A stretch of DNA of 64,000 bases from Cytophagaceae bacterium (GTDB taxonomy: Bacteria; Bacteroidota; Bacteroidia; Cytophagales; Cytophagaceae), in contig JALONM010000010.1 in assembly GCA_025454925.1 (NCBI GenBank), positions 1 to 64,000 of the forward strand, given 5' to 3'. The notes beneath the pieces were generated by a model. The model did not search any database and had not been told where the DNA came from. It saw only the letters and a program-made list of their open reading frames with translations. This document shows positions 44,236 to 51,586 of this stretch, piece by piece. Each line of letters begins with the position of its first letter. The first letter of the stretch is position 1. The translations under genes and the position numbers were made by a program.

Positions 44236-44278
44236 AATACCAGACAGTTCCCTAAAATCACCGGACAATTACCGGACA
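44236..44278 (-). promoter_or_regulatory. Three phased 11-bp repeats upstream of the GH16 gene
   Basis: On the plus strand AATACCAGACA (44236-44246), ATCACCGGACA (44257-44267) and ATTACCGGACA (44268-44278) share AnnACCRGACA. They start 21 and 11 bp apart, so all face one side of the helix. They are about 72 to 114 bp upstream of the GH16 ATG. A TATACTTG -7-like box lies between them and the start. Direct-repeat sites of this kind suit a two-component or HTH activator; the regulator is not known. Confidence 0.6.
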
Positions 44279-44320
44279 CTTAGTATAAAACACTTAATTT
44301 ACAAGACATTACAATTTTCA

Positions 44321-44351
44321 TCCCAAAAGAAATCAATCCAACGAATGGATT
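44321..44351 (-). terminator. Weak terminator candidate after the 360-residue secreted protein gene
   Basis: On the minus strand AATCCA-TTCGT-TGGATT, a 6-bp stem, is followed by GATTTCTTTTG. It is short and about 75 bp past the stop, so support is modest. Confidence 0.4.
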
Positions 44352-44426
44352 AGCCCGTGCTTGCTAGGCTCAGGAAGCGTAATCTCTTTATAGTTTCGGA
44401 AGGCAATCATCCGGTGGCGTATTGAT

Positions 44427-45506
44427 TTACTGAATCAACATTTTACGAGGCAATTGTCCTTCCAAATAGACTACATACATTCCTTTCGGAAAATCAAGAG
44501 CAATGGAATGCCTGGCAGATGGGATTCGCTCTTCATATACAAGTTGTCCCATGGCATCACAAATACGCATGTATTTGTTCTCTGCGTGTTCCACATAAAA
44601 GTTTCCTTGGTTGGGATTCGGAAATATCTGTATGTGCTCTTGAACAATGGTTTCACGTGTATGCGTGGTCAAGTCGGGCACCTGCACTGATTCGCCAATG
44701 GCACCCAGGAAATAATCTGAAACTTCAAAAATCATAGAATCGCACATGGAACTCTGATGAAATTCTACCTGCTTAATTTTAATTTTTAAATAACCATACC
44801 GGTATTGATGTGGCCAAACATTTGTTCCTAATTGAAAGCCAATATAAAACTCTTTATCCTCTTCGTTCTTAATCCGATTCACATACCATACCGAATCCAC
44901 TCGCTTGCCAGAAGGATAGGAAATGCTCAATCCATCTTCCATATCACCATTCGAATACATGGCCCGGTAATATGGAACCTGATCCAGGTACAAATCAAAC
45001 GACGACCAGTTACTCAAAGAACTTAACAATTCACCACCTCTTGGTACTCGTTTAACCCTTTTCCAGGGTGGGACCGAATATTCCAGGTACATTTTAAATC
45101 GCTCCTTTAATACAGCGCCATTCAATTCAAGAATGGAATCTTTATCATAATATCCGTTCGTAGGATCTAACAGTCGTTCTGAATCCCTGGGATGAGCCGC
45201 ATTGGTTACACAAAAATCTATCTCAGAGGCTCCGCATCCCTTCCGGATTATCGCATCTATTTGCCTGGCATTGCCATCGTTTAAATAAACGCGGTGCTTA
45301 AATGGGAGCTTAAATGTATCGACGGAAGATCGAGTGCCTGTATACATGGAACCGCATAATGAAGGAACCTCCTTTGAACCATACTCACAAATAATTTCCA
45401 GCTTGCCATCCGCATCCAAATCAATTCCTTGCCTGGTTAATCCTGGCTGAGCCTTCAAGGATAACAACCAACAAACTAGAGAAAAAACAAGATACCTTAG
45501 TCTCAT
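44427..45506 (-). CDS. Secreted protein with type A T9SS sorting domain, otherwise unknown
   Basis: From the ATG at 45506 the product has 359 residues and starts MRLRYLVFSLVCWLLSLKAQ, a clear signal peptide; a 23-residue upstream extension lacks one and was rejected. The body is not recognised: it opens with GIDLDADGKLEIICEYGS, resembling an EF-hand-like or FG-GAP-like phrase, and contains several Cys and Tyr. The end (FPNPNQGNFYVEH, MGQLVYEERI, KGMYVVYLEG) is a type A sorting domain. It is therefore a T9SS-exported surface or secreted protein. It has no obvious enzyme motif. It lies between the GH16 gene and the divergent ECF sigma gene. Confidence 0.8.
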   Translation of the reverse strand: MRLRYLVFSLVCWLLSLKAQPGLTRQGIDLDADGKLEIICEYGSKEVPSLCGSMYTGTRSSVDTFKLPFKHRVYLNDGNARQIDAIIRKGCGASEIDFCVTNAAHPRDSERLLDPTNGYYDKDSILELNGAVLKERFKMYLEYSVPPWKRVKRVPRGGELLSSLSNWSSFDLYLDQVPYYRAMYSNGDMEDGLSISYPSGKRVDSVWYVNRIKNEEDKEFYIGFQLGTNVWPHQYRYGYLKIKIKQVEFHQSSMCDSMIFEVSDYFLGAIGESVQVPDLTTHTRETIVQEHIQIFPNPNQGNFYVEHAENKYMRICDAMGQLVYEERIPSARHSIALDFPKGMYVVYLEGQLPRKMLIQ

Positions 45507-46002
45507 AAATCTTTTCGTTGATATAATTTTATTAAAAAGAATTGTTGATTCGCTGGATAAAATCATACCACACACGTTTACTACAGCCTCACCTCTGCAG
45601 CAACATTCTATTCAATACCAAGAAATCAATCACCAAAAATGAAAAGATACTCCATGGAATAACAGGACAGAACAACAGAAATCATTGTTCATACTTTCCA
45701 TACGAATTTCCTTTTACCTGCAAACTAGATTGAGGCGCCTTTGCTTATCACACACTGATAGTCACGGGCAGCATCCTTGAAAGTTTCACGTTCCTCGCTC
45801 CTTAACACTCGCTCCCCGAATTTATTCCGGAACAAACAGGCTACTAACGCACTCTTACCGCTTAGATAGGAAGCTCGAAACAAAGGTTTCCGTGATAAAT
45901 AAATATTTTTTATAGGGATAATATCCTTTTATGAATACCGTTTTTTTTGTAATTTTAAACACACACACTGATAATCTTAGGATATAGATCCACTTCAGGT
46001 CA
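45507..46002. other. Intergenic region upstream of the ECF sigma gene
   Basis: This 496-bp gap separates the divergent secreted-protein and sigma-factor genes. TAATTTTA at 45950-45957 is a one-mismatch -7 box about 46 bp before the sigma ATG, without a good -33. An imperfect palindrome AGGGATAATATCCTT lies at 45914-45928, and the 12-mer CACACACTGATA occurs at 45749-45760 and 45962-45973. No coding frame or RNA gene is convincing. The gap is longer than the local average. Confidence 0.4.
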
Positions 46003-46572
46003 ATGACCAAATCAGAAGTTTCACATATCATTCAAGGATGTCTCCAAAACGACAGGCAAAGTCAAAAAATACTATATAATTATTTGGTGCCTGAAATGAT
46101 GCGAATTGGAAGACGATATACCCGCAATACAGAAGACCTGAAAGATCTGGTGCAAGATTCCATGATGAAAGTTTTCAAGCACTTAAATTCTTTTAAAGGT
46201 GAAAGCGCCATTACTACTTGGGCCAACAGGATTATGATAAATCAAACCCTGAATAAAATCACCAAGGAGAGTAACAAGAAATTTGTAGATGAAGATGAAC
46301 CATTTTCTTCTATAGACGTATCATCAAATGATCATATCCATATAGAAGGTAAATTACTCGCTGAAGATTTGTTAAAATTTCTTGAGCAATTACCGGAAGG
46401 AAAAAGAGTAATTTTCAACTTATATGTAATCGATGGATATACACATAAAGAAATAGCAGAAATGCTGAATATCACAGAAAGTACATCCAAGGCTCAATTG
46501 AGCAAGGCAAAAGAAATTTTAATTAAGCTACACCAAAAGAGTAATCAGGATATTCGTGCAAAGGTATACTGA
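46003..46572 (+). CDS. ECF-type RNA polymerase sigma factor
   Basis: The 189-residue product has sigma region 2 (ILYNYLVPEMMRIGRRYTRNTEDLKDLVQDSMMKVFKHL) and region 4 (LPEGKRVIFNLYVIDGYTHKEIAEMLNITESTSKAQLSKAKEIL). This is a group 4 (ECF) factor. The next gene overlaps it by 17 nt and encodes a small single-helix membrane protein, the usual anti-sigma position. It faces the type B cargo/PorP/TPR-PD40 operon convergently, so a role in controlling T9SS-related genes is plausible by analogy to SigP of Porphyromonas, but this is inference. Confidence 0.93.
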   Translation: MTKSEVSHIIQGCLQNDRQSQKILYNYLVPEMMRIGRRYTRNTEDLKDLVQDSMMKVFKHLNSFKGESAITTWANRIMINQTLNKITKESNKKFVDEDEPFSSIDVSSNDHIHIEGKLLAEDLLKFLEQLPEGKRVIFNLYVIDGYTHKEIAEMLNITESTSKAQLSKAKEILIKLHQKSNQDIRAKVY

Positions 46573-47203
46573 AAATATTGACCAAATAGAAAACGTTTAC
46601 AGGGAGAATCTGAAAGAGTTACCTGTGGACACGGATGGCATGTGGGAAGCGTTTGAACAAAACCTTCCACCCGTGACACCCCTGCCCCCTGCAGCTCCGA
46701 CCGCTCCTGCTTCTTTATCCTGGCTACCTATCAGTATTGGATTAAACGTTGCCCTTGCGGGTGTTTCTCTTTACTTATATTGGAAAGTTACCCAACTATC
46801 CAATACAGAAATTCCCGGCAGCACGGAGGTTCCTACGGTTACTATTCCAGACAATAAAGAAGTAGAAGCCCTCCCTTCACCCAACGAAAAAAAGAACGTT
46901 GAATATCACTCCATAGAAAAGACTACTTCTAATTCCCCTACTGCAACCACCAGCAACAAGCAATCATCCTCTGTTCAAGGCGCGCCACTTGAATCGAACG
47001 AAAATGTTCAACCTAACAAGTCTACTGAAAGCAATACCTCTTCTGAAAAAATTCCTTCTTCAGAAGAAAACCCAGTACAGGTAGGTACAGAAAGTAATAC
47101 CAATCAAGTACCCAAACAATCCGTGCCTACAGAACCTGCTCCTTCCGATGATATCCGGGAGCACTACAAAGACAAAAAGGGGAACACCAAACTATTTAAA
47201 TAA
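46556..47203 (+). CDS. Single-helix membrane protein, probable anti-sigma partner
   Basis: The 215-residue product starts at a GTG 17 nt inside the sigma-factor gene. The N-terminal ~55 residues (YTENIDQIENVYRENLKELPVDTDGMWEAFEQNL) are cytoplasmic and acidic, followed by a Pro-rich stretch, a membrane helix at about 57-78 (WLPISIGLNVALAGVSLYLYW), and about 135 periplasmic residues rich in Ser, Glu, Asn and Thr. No zinc HxxxCxxC motif is seen. The position and topology suit an anti-sigma factor in the loose sense, but no family was recognised. It overlaps the convergent TPR-PD40 gene by 12 bp. Confidence 0.7.
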   Translation: MQRYTENIDQIENVYRENLKELPVDTDGMWEAFEQNLPPVTPLPPAAPTAPASLSWLPISIGLNVALAGVSLYLYWKVTQLSNTEIPGSTEVPTVTIPDNKEVEALPSPNEKKNVEYHSIEKTTSNSPTATTSNKQSSSVQGAPLESNENVQPNKSTESNTSSEKIPSSEENPVQVGTESNTNQVPKQSVPTEPAPSDDIREHYKDKKGNTKLFK

Positions 47204-48415
47204 GCATTCTGTAGCTTTCAATCGGTATATATCTTCTTTACCTTTACCACCAATTCGGTTGGAGGTAAACCAGGCTGTTTTCTGATCGTTGGAGAAGACC
47301 AGAGAAACATCATCCGCCCCGCTGTTGATGGGAGTTTTCATATTGAGAGGAGTTTGCCATACCCCCCGCTTAAAGCACGTCTTATAAATATCGAATCCAC
47401 CGAGTCCCCAATGTCCATTGCTGGAAAAGAATAGACTCCCATTGCATACAAACGGATAAATTTCATCCCCTTTGGTGTTGATACTGGGGCCCAAATGGAT
47501 GGGATCGCTCCACAAACTATCTTCTTTGATACACATGTATAAATCCCAGCCTCCTAAGCCTCCTGGCATATCCGAAGCGAAATAAAAAATTCCATTCGAT
47601 TCATCCAGAAATGGATAGGCATACGAATAACTGGTATCATTTAAGATAAACTCATACGGAGCACTCCAGCGATTATGAATTCGCTCACTGCAATACAACT
47701 TGAAATAAAAAAATTGCAGCTTATCTCTTTCTTGAGTTACTCGCCGGGTAAAGTAAACGGTATCTCCTCGATTGGTAAGGGAAGGAGCAAAATCATGTTC
47801 GCCGGTATTAATGCGCTCCGAAAACTTTTTCACCTCCCCGCCTTCGGCATAATGTAAATTAAAATAAGGATTGCCGTCGCTTTCATTTTTCTTTTTTAAT
47901 AAAACGCCTTCTCTGTTAGTAGAAAAAATAATACCCTTGCCCATTGGGAACGGTGATATATCGGAACCAGTGCTGTTATATGCTTCGTTTACCATATCAC
48001 AGGAGGTGGTTTTCCAGCGGTTAAGAGAATCAATGCGTGAAGCCAATACATTTTTTTGATGGGAGGCTGGCAAACGAGCTATAAAATTTGCCAATTCTGC
48101 ATACTGCCCGCAGGCATTCAAATTAAACACATGGGCAAACAATACATCTTCCCGGGCATGTTTGCGCAGCAGCTCTGTACTTGTTTCCAAGGCCTTCTGA
48201 AATTCCCCAGTTAACGAAAAGCAGGAAGACTTCAACAAATTTGCGTATACAAAATAATCGGATTTAGGAGGAATGCGGGATAATAATTCGATCGCTGCAC
48301 CATATTGTCCTAGCCGGTAACAAGCTTCCGCTTTTTCATAATCATGTCGGTCTAGCCAGGATTGGCCATATACTGGTATCTGCAACACAGATAACATAAA
48401 AAAGATTCGAATCAT
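47192..48415 (-). CDS. TPR-PD40 (PorE-like propeller) protein, module B
   Basis: The 407-residue product has a signal peptide ending VYGQ, TPR helices at about 18-130 and PD40-type propeller strands at about 150-400 (GKGIIFSTNREG, DTVYFTRRVTQ, GIFYFASDMPGGLGGWDLYM, LFFSSNGHWGLGGFDIY, AWFTSNRIGGKGKEDIY). It resembles the N-terminal half of the PorE-like protein at 8251-12000 but lacks the OmpA domain, so it cannot anchor to peptidoglycan that way. It is last in an operon with the PorP-like gene (4-nt overlap) and a type B cargo gene. It overlaps the anti-sigma-like gene by 12 bp convergently. Confidence 0.87.
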   Translation of the reverse strand: MIRIFFMLSVLQIPVYGQSWLDRHDYEKAEACYRLGQYGAAIELLSRIPPKSDYFVYANLLKSSCFSLTGEFQKALETSTELLRKHAREDVLFAHVFNLNACGQYAELANFIARLPASHQKNVLASRIDSLNRWKTTSCDMVNEAYNSTGSDISPFPMGKGIIFSTNREGVLLKKKNESDGNPYFNLHYAEGGEVKKFSERINTGEHDFAPSLTNRGDTVYFTRRVTQERDKLQFFYFKLYCSERIHNRWSAPYEFILNDTSYSYAYPFLDESNGIFYFASDMPGGLGGWDLYMCIKEDSLWSDPIHLGPSINTKGDEIYPFVCNGSLFFSSNGHWGLGGFDIYKTCFKRGVWQTPLNMKTPINSGADDVSLVFSNDQKTAWFTSNRIGGKGKEDIYRLKATECLFK

Positions 48416-49332
48416 AAAATACGTAAATGATTTCCGGAGGGTAAAACCGAATCAGAATGTTTTGTTTTTTTAAATCGAAATACCAAGCCAAGCTCGTGTC
48501 GTGGGCGGGCTGAAAGAACGTGATTGGAATACGATACATCAAAGGCATACATGATACTAACAGGAAATCGCAAGGCAGGAATAGCTCCATGCAGATCAAT
48601 TCCTGCCAATAAAAATACATCGCTGTTGGATCGGGTACCAGCTCCCAACCAGCCAAGACGGTGTTGAATGGCTGCAGAGGCTTCTGCAAGATAATTGGCC
48701 TTAATACCCCGCACTTGCGCAGAAACTCTTAAGCCATATGCCTGATTTAAAGAAAAGATTCTGGATACATGCCCCAGATAATAATAGGAGCTGGCGATCT
48801 TCAGATGCTCCGGGAAACCGAGCACTTTCTGAAAACTGGATCCCATCAACCATTTGGAATCAAAATATGAAACACCCGCGCCTATATCAAACTTAGACCA
48901 GGATTGTTGTAAAGCTACAAAATCAGGGTCCGAAAGATGCTTGGGATTAATAGCTCCTGCATCATACCCAAATTGCTTCCATCCTGGACTCATGCCAAAT
49001 GATAAAAAACCTTTCGCGCAGCGGATTTTGTATGAAATTAAAGCTTGCGCAGAAAATGTATTTAATCCGAAATACGAATCCTGTATAATCTTAGCCCCTA
49101 ATCCCAAACGATAATAATTTGCTGGCATAGAGAATGTTATACCTGTTGTTTTAGGCACCCAATCCTCTTTTCCAGCTTGCTGCTTATTGAGCAGACATAC
49201 CAGCAATTCCGGCTGCGAACCAGCCAAGGAAGGATTGAAAAACACCGAAGAAGCATGCAATTGAGAAAACAAATACAATTGCTGTGCACTCAGCAAAAAT
49301 GGTATCCCTAAAAAGATTAAGAAATATTTCAT
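48412..49332 (-). CDS. PorP/SprF-family outer-membrane protein, module B
   Basis: The 306-residue product has a signal peptide (IFLGIPFLLSAQQ), LYLFSQLHASSVFFNPSLAGSQPELLVCLLNKQQ as the family opening and beta-barrel strands ending ARPRHELGLVFRF. It is diverged from the module A PorP but shares the layout. It starts 3 bp after the type B cargo gene stops and overlaps the next gene by 4 nt. This tight order supports a dedicated cargo-PorP-TPR/PD40 unit. Confidence 0.88.
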   Translation of the reverse strand: MKYFLIFLGIPFLLSAQQLYLFSQLHASSVFFNPSLAGSQPELLVCLLNKQQAGKEDWVPKTTGITFSMPANYYRLGLGAKIIQDSYFGLNTFSAQALISYKIRCAKGFLSFGMSPGWKQFGYDAGAINPKHLSDPDFVALQQSWSKFDIGAGVSYFDSKWLMGSSFQKVLGFPEHLKIASSYYYLGHVSRIFSLNQAYGLRVSAQVRGIKANYLAEASAAIQHRLGWLGAGTRSNSDVFLLAGIDLHGAIPALRFPVSIMYAFDVSYSNHVLSARPRHELGLVFRFKKTKHSDSVLPSGNHLRIL

Positions 49333-49335
49333 ATA

Positions 49336-51123
49336 CTATTTTACTAAGTGAATAATACCCCGCTTATGAATCTCTTCCAAATCAAAATAAACGAGTTCGT
49401 AGGTATAATTGCCTGCCGGAAGATGCTGGCCATTCCAATCATTCAAATATTCTTGGCTTTCAAATACAAGTCTCGACCAACGATCGTAGATCCATAATTG
49501 GCAAGGTCGTTGTTTAGGAATCTGCACTTCAAAATATTCATTTAAGCCGTCCGAATCAGGACTTACAAAGTTAAACACTGCAAACTCACAGTCAAAGTAC
49601 GAGCTGGCATCTATTCTCCAAATAGTATCTGCGGCGGCTAGCATTCCATTTGCAGCAGCCCTTACTTCCAATTCAATCCAACCGGGTCCTTCTACCTGTA
49701 AGATAGAATCGTCGATACTTGCTTGTCCACTCAACAAGGTAAAGGATTGAATTTGGTTTTCGGTAGAAACACTTTGCAATGAAACCCGCCGCATTTCACA
49801 TGATAAGGACTGCAATCCAGGAAGCCTTACATATTGATTAAATCGTATCAGCGGCCCTTTGTCTTCAGCGGCTAATTTATACACGACAGGATCGTTCTGT
49901 GCACTGATTTGTGTGCCGGCGACAAATACATTTCCTTCGCTGGAAACAACCAAGGATCGGCCTATTATGCCGGTTGGCAAAAGATAAAAGCCATTGTTCC
50001 CAAAATTTTGCTTTATACTTCCTTCCGCACTCAGACGTGTTATAAACCATCGTCCTGATCCCATGCCTGAAAATAAGATTTCCTGGTTGGGCAACACTTC
50101 TAAGCCAAACCAATATTCGGTTTGGGTAGCGCTGAAAAAATTCATTAAGGGCGAGCTATTAAAACTCATGGAAGTAAAGTCCCCATCTTCATTCACCTGA
50201 AAAATAAATGGAGCCTGAACACTATTCGTATTATAAGTATATCCAATCACTGTGATCAATCCGTTCTTATACACATACGAGGTAACCAGCAAATCATGTT
50301 CAGAAAGGATGGGCAAACTTTGATATCCGAAATTTCCAAAACTTGGATCGATGCTTCGGTCCGAATTCAGCCGAACAAGTCGTAATCCGAAATTGCCATT
50401 GTCGTAAGTAGACAATGGAAGTAGAACCTTTTGATCTGACAAGGAAATGACTGCGTTGGATACCTGCTGAATAGGAGCCGGAAATAAAGTAAATTCTTGC
50501 GCATTGGCATCTTTACGAATATTTCCAAGACTATCTATTTCTACCAGAATTACGCCCCAGTAACCATTATTCATGGATAGGTTGGTTCGATAAATCCCTT
50601 GCATCAATATTCCACCTTGTGCTCGTTCGCTTGCATCTGCCAGCCGAATACCATACCCGGTTGCAATTTGAATTTGCCCATTCACACCAAAACAAGTCGT
50701 GTAGGGGCCTCCCGCAGGTTGTGAACATGATGGAAGAATTCCATCGGCAGAAAGCTTCAAAACAGAAATGGTAGAATCTGCCTCGTCGGCCACTAGTAAA
50801 AGTAATTTCCCTGAACTAAGTTTTTTCAAAAAACAAAACTTGGGAATGCGCGAAAAGGTATGGGTAAAAAATCCATGAGTGGCAAAGCTTGAATCGGGTG
50901 CTCCATTCGGATTCAACCGTACCACCGATACGCTTTTATTACTGGAATTTACTGAAGCGGAAATCGTTCTTCCAAGGTCATCCACAAGCATTGCGTTCAT
51001 AATCCCCGGATGTCCTTTAAATCTTCCATTTACGGCATAAGAACTATCAATGCTTACGCCTTGGCCGGGCAGCATGCATAGACTAAACAGCCCTAGGGCA
51101 ATACAAGTAATTTTTACTAGCAT
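49336..51123 (-). CDS. Delta-60-repeat surface protein with type B T9SS domain
   Basis: From the ATG at 51123 the product has 595 residues, with a signal peptide (MLVKITCIALGLFSLCMLPGQG). An alternative TTG 15 bp upstream is less likely. Most of the body is delta-60-type beta-propeller repeats (VVRLNPNGAPDSSFATHGFF, RLNSDRSIDPSFGNFGY, FITRLSAEGSIKQNFGNNGFY). The C-terminus is a type B sorting domain (FNFVSPDSDGLNEYFEV, LWIYDRWSRLVFES, YLNDWNGQHLPAGNYTYELVYF). It is exported by the T9SS and is first gene of the module B operon. Function unknown; an adhesin or sensor is possible. Confidence 0.85.
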   Translation of the reverse strand: MLVKITCIALGLFSLCMLPGQGVSIDSSYAVNGRFKGHPGIMNAMLVDDLGRTISASVNSSNKSVSVVRLNPNGAPDSSFATHGFFTHTFSRIPKFCFLKKLSSGKLLLLVADEADSTISVLKLSADGILPSCSQPAGGPYTTCFGVNGQIQIATGYGIRLADASERAQGGILMQGIYRTNLSMNNGYWGVILVEIDSLGNIRKDANAQEFTLFPAPIQQVSNAVISLSDQKVLLPLSTYDNGNFGLRLVRLNSDRSIDPSFGNFGYQSLPILSEHDLLVTSYVYKNGLITVIGYTYNTNSVQAPFIFQVNEDGDFTSMSFNSSPLMNFFSATQTEYWFGLEVLPNQEILFSGMGSGRWFITRLSAEGSIKQNFGNNGFYLLPTGIIGRSLVVSSEGNVFVAGTQISAQNDPVVYKLAAEDKGPLIRFNQYVRLPGLQSLSCEMRRVSLQSVSTENQIQSFTLLSGQASIDDSILQVEGPGWIELEVRAAANGMLAAADTIWRIDASSYFDCEFAVFNFVSPDSDGLNEYFEVQIPKQRPCQLWIYDRWSRLVFESQEYLNDWNGQHLPAGNYTYELVYFDLEEIHKRGIIHLVK

Positions 51124-51264
51124 AAAGTGTTGGGGCAAATCAAATTTACAAAATTATACACGTATTTAATATTCGATACTTTCAATATTCATAGAATTAA
51201 TTATCCTTTCGACACATTTTAAACTTAATTTCATCTTAGAAATTCTGTTTTAACGAAATGACAA

Positions 51265-51344
51265 TTAAACCGGCTTTTCTCTATAGAAGCGAAGCGCAAA
51301 ATGGAGAAAGCTCATGGATGGTAGATCCATGGCCGGTAATCCCG
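51265..51344 (+). repeat. Dispersed palindrome-bearing repeat, copy 2
   Basis: About 84% identical to the reverse complement of 36146-36226. The shared ends are TTAAACCGG and CCGGTAATCCCG. The inner palindrome is CATGGAT-GGTAG-ATCCATG: the stem is kept while the loop differs from copy 1. Identity drops beyond these borders, which defines the element. Orientation is opposite to copy 1. Confidence 0.8.
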
Positions 51345-51441
51345 ACTTAGAAAATCATGGGTTAAAATCAAGGATTTTAGAAGCCTATGATCCCTGAGGA
51401 ATAGTTTTAAAGTCTATGATTTTATTCACCGAAATGAACTG

Positions 51442-51497
51442 CCTGAATCTTAAATCCAGGTACTTTCCCGGAACCTGTCTATAATTGAAAATCCGGG
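51442..51497. other. Overlapping inverted repeats, possible structured RNA segment
   Basis: Three pairings overlap: CCTGAAT/ATCCAGG (51442-51448 and 51454-51460, G-U wobble if read on the minus strand), CAGGT/ACCTG (51457-51461 and 51473-51477), and CCCGGA/TCCGGG (51467-51472 and 51492-51497). The last two interlock with H-type pseudoknot topology. No known riboswitch or sRNA family was recognised. Confidence 0.35.
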
Positions 51498-51586
51498 TAA
51501 GTATTGATTCTTAGATGTGATTCAAGGAAAAAGGGTTTCCAGGAAGGATTACAAATTTTTATACCATTGAAATTCTTGTTTCGATT

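Larger units (their letters stand above)
51124..51586. other. Intergenic region with repeat copy 2 and a structured segment
   Basis: This 463-bp gap lies between the start of the delta-60 gene and the 3' end of the propeller/HTH regulator gene, both on the minus strand. Near the delta-60 gene two minus-strand -7 boxes sit in tandem: TAAATTTG at 51141-51148 and TAATTTTG at 51149-51156. Further out are the dispersed repeat (51265-51344) and a run of overlapping inverted repeats at 51442-51497. No ORF is convincing. Confidence 0.5.

Noticed and set aside
45749-45973. Repeated 12-mer CACACACTGATA at 45749-45760 and 45962-45973 as a paired operator for the ECF sigma gene
   Set aside because: The copies are 213 bp apart, are low-complexity CA-rich and have no symmetry. 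A 12-mer recurring in 64 kb can be chance.
41537-48415. A recent insertion sequence or transposon in the repeat-bracketed block
   Set aside because: No transposase, integrase or target-site duplication was seen; the bracketing repeats are diverged (about 84% identical), which argues against a recent single event.
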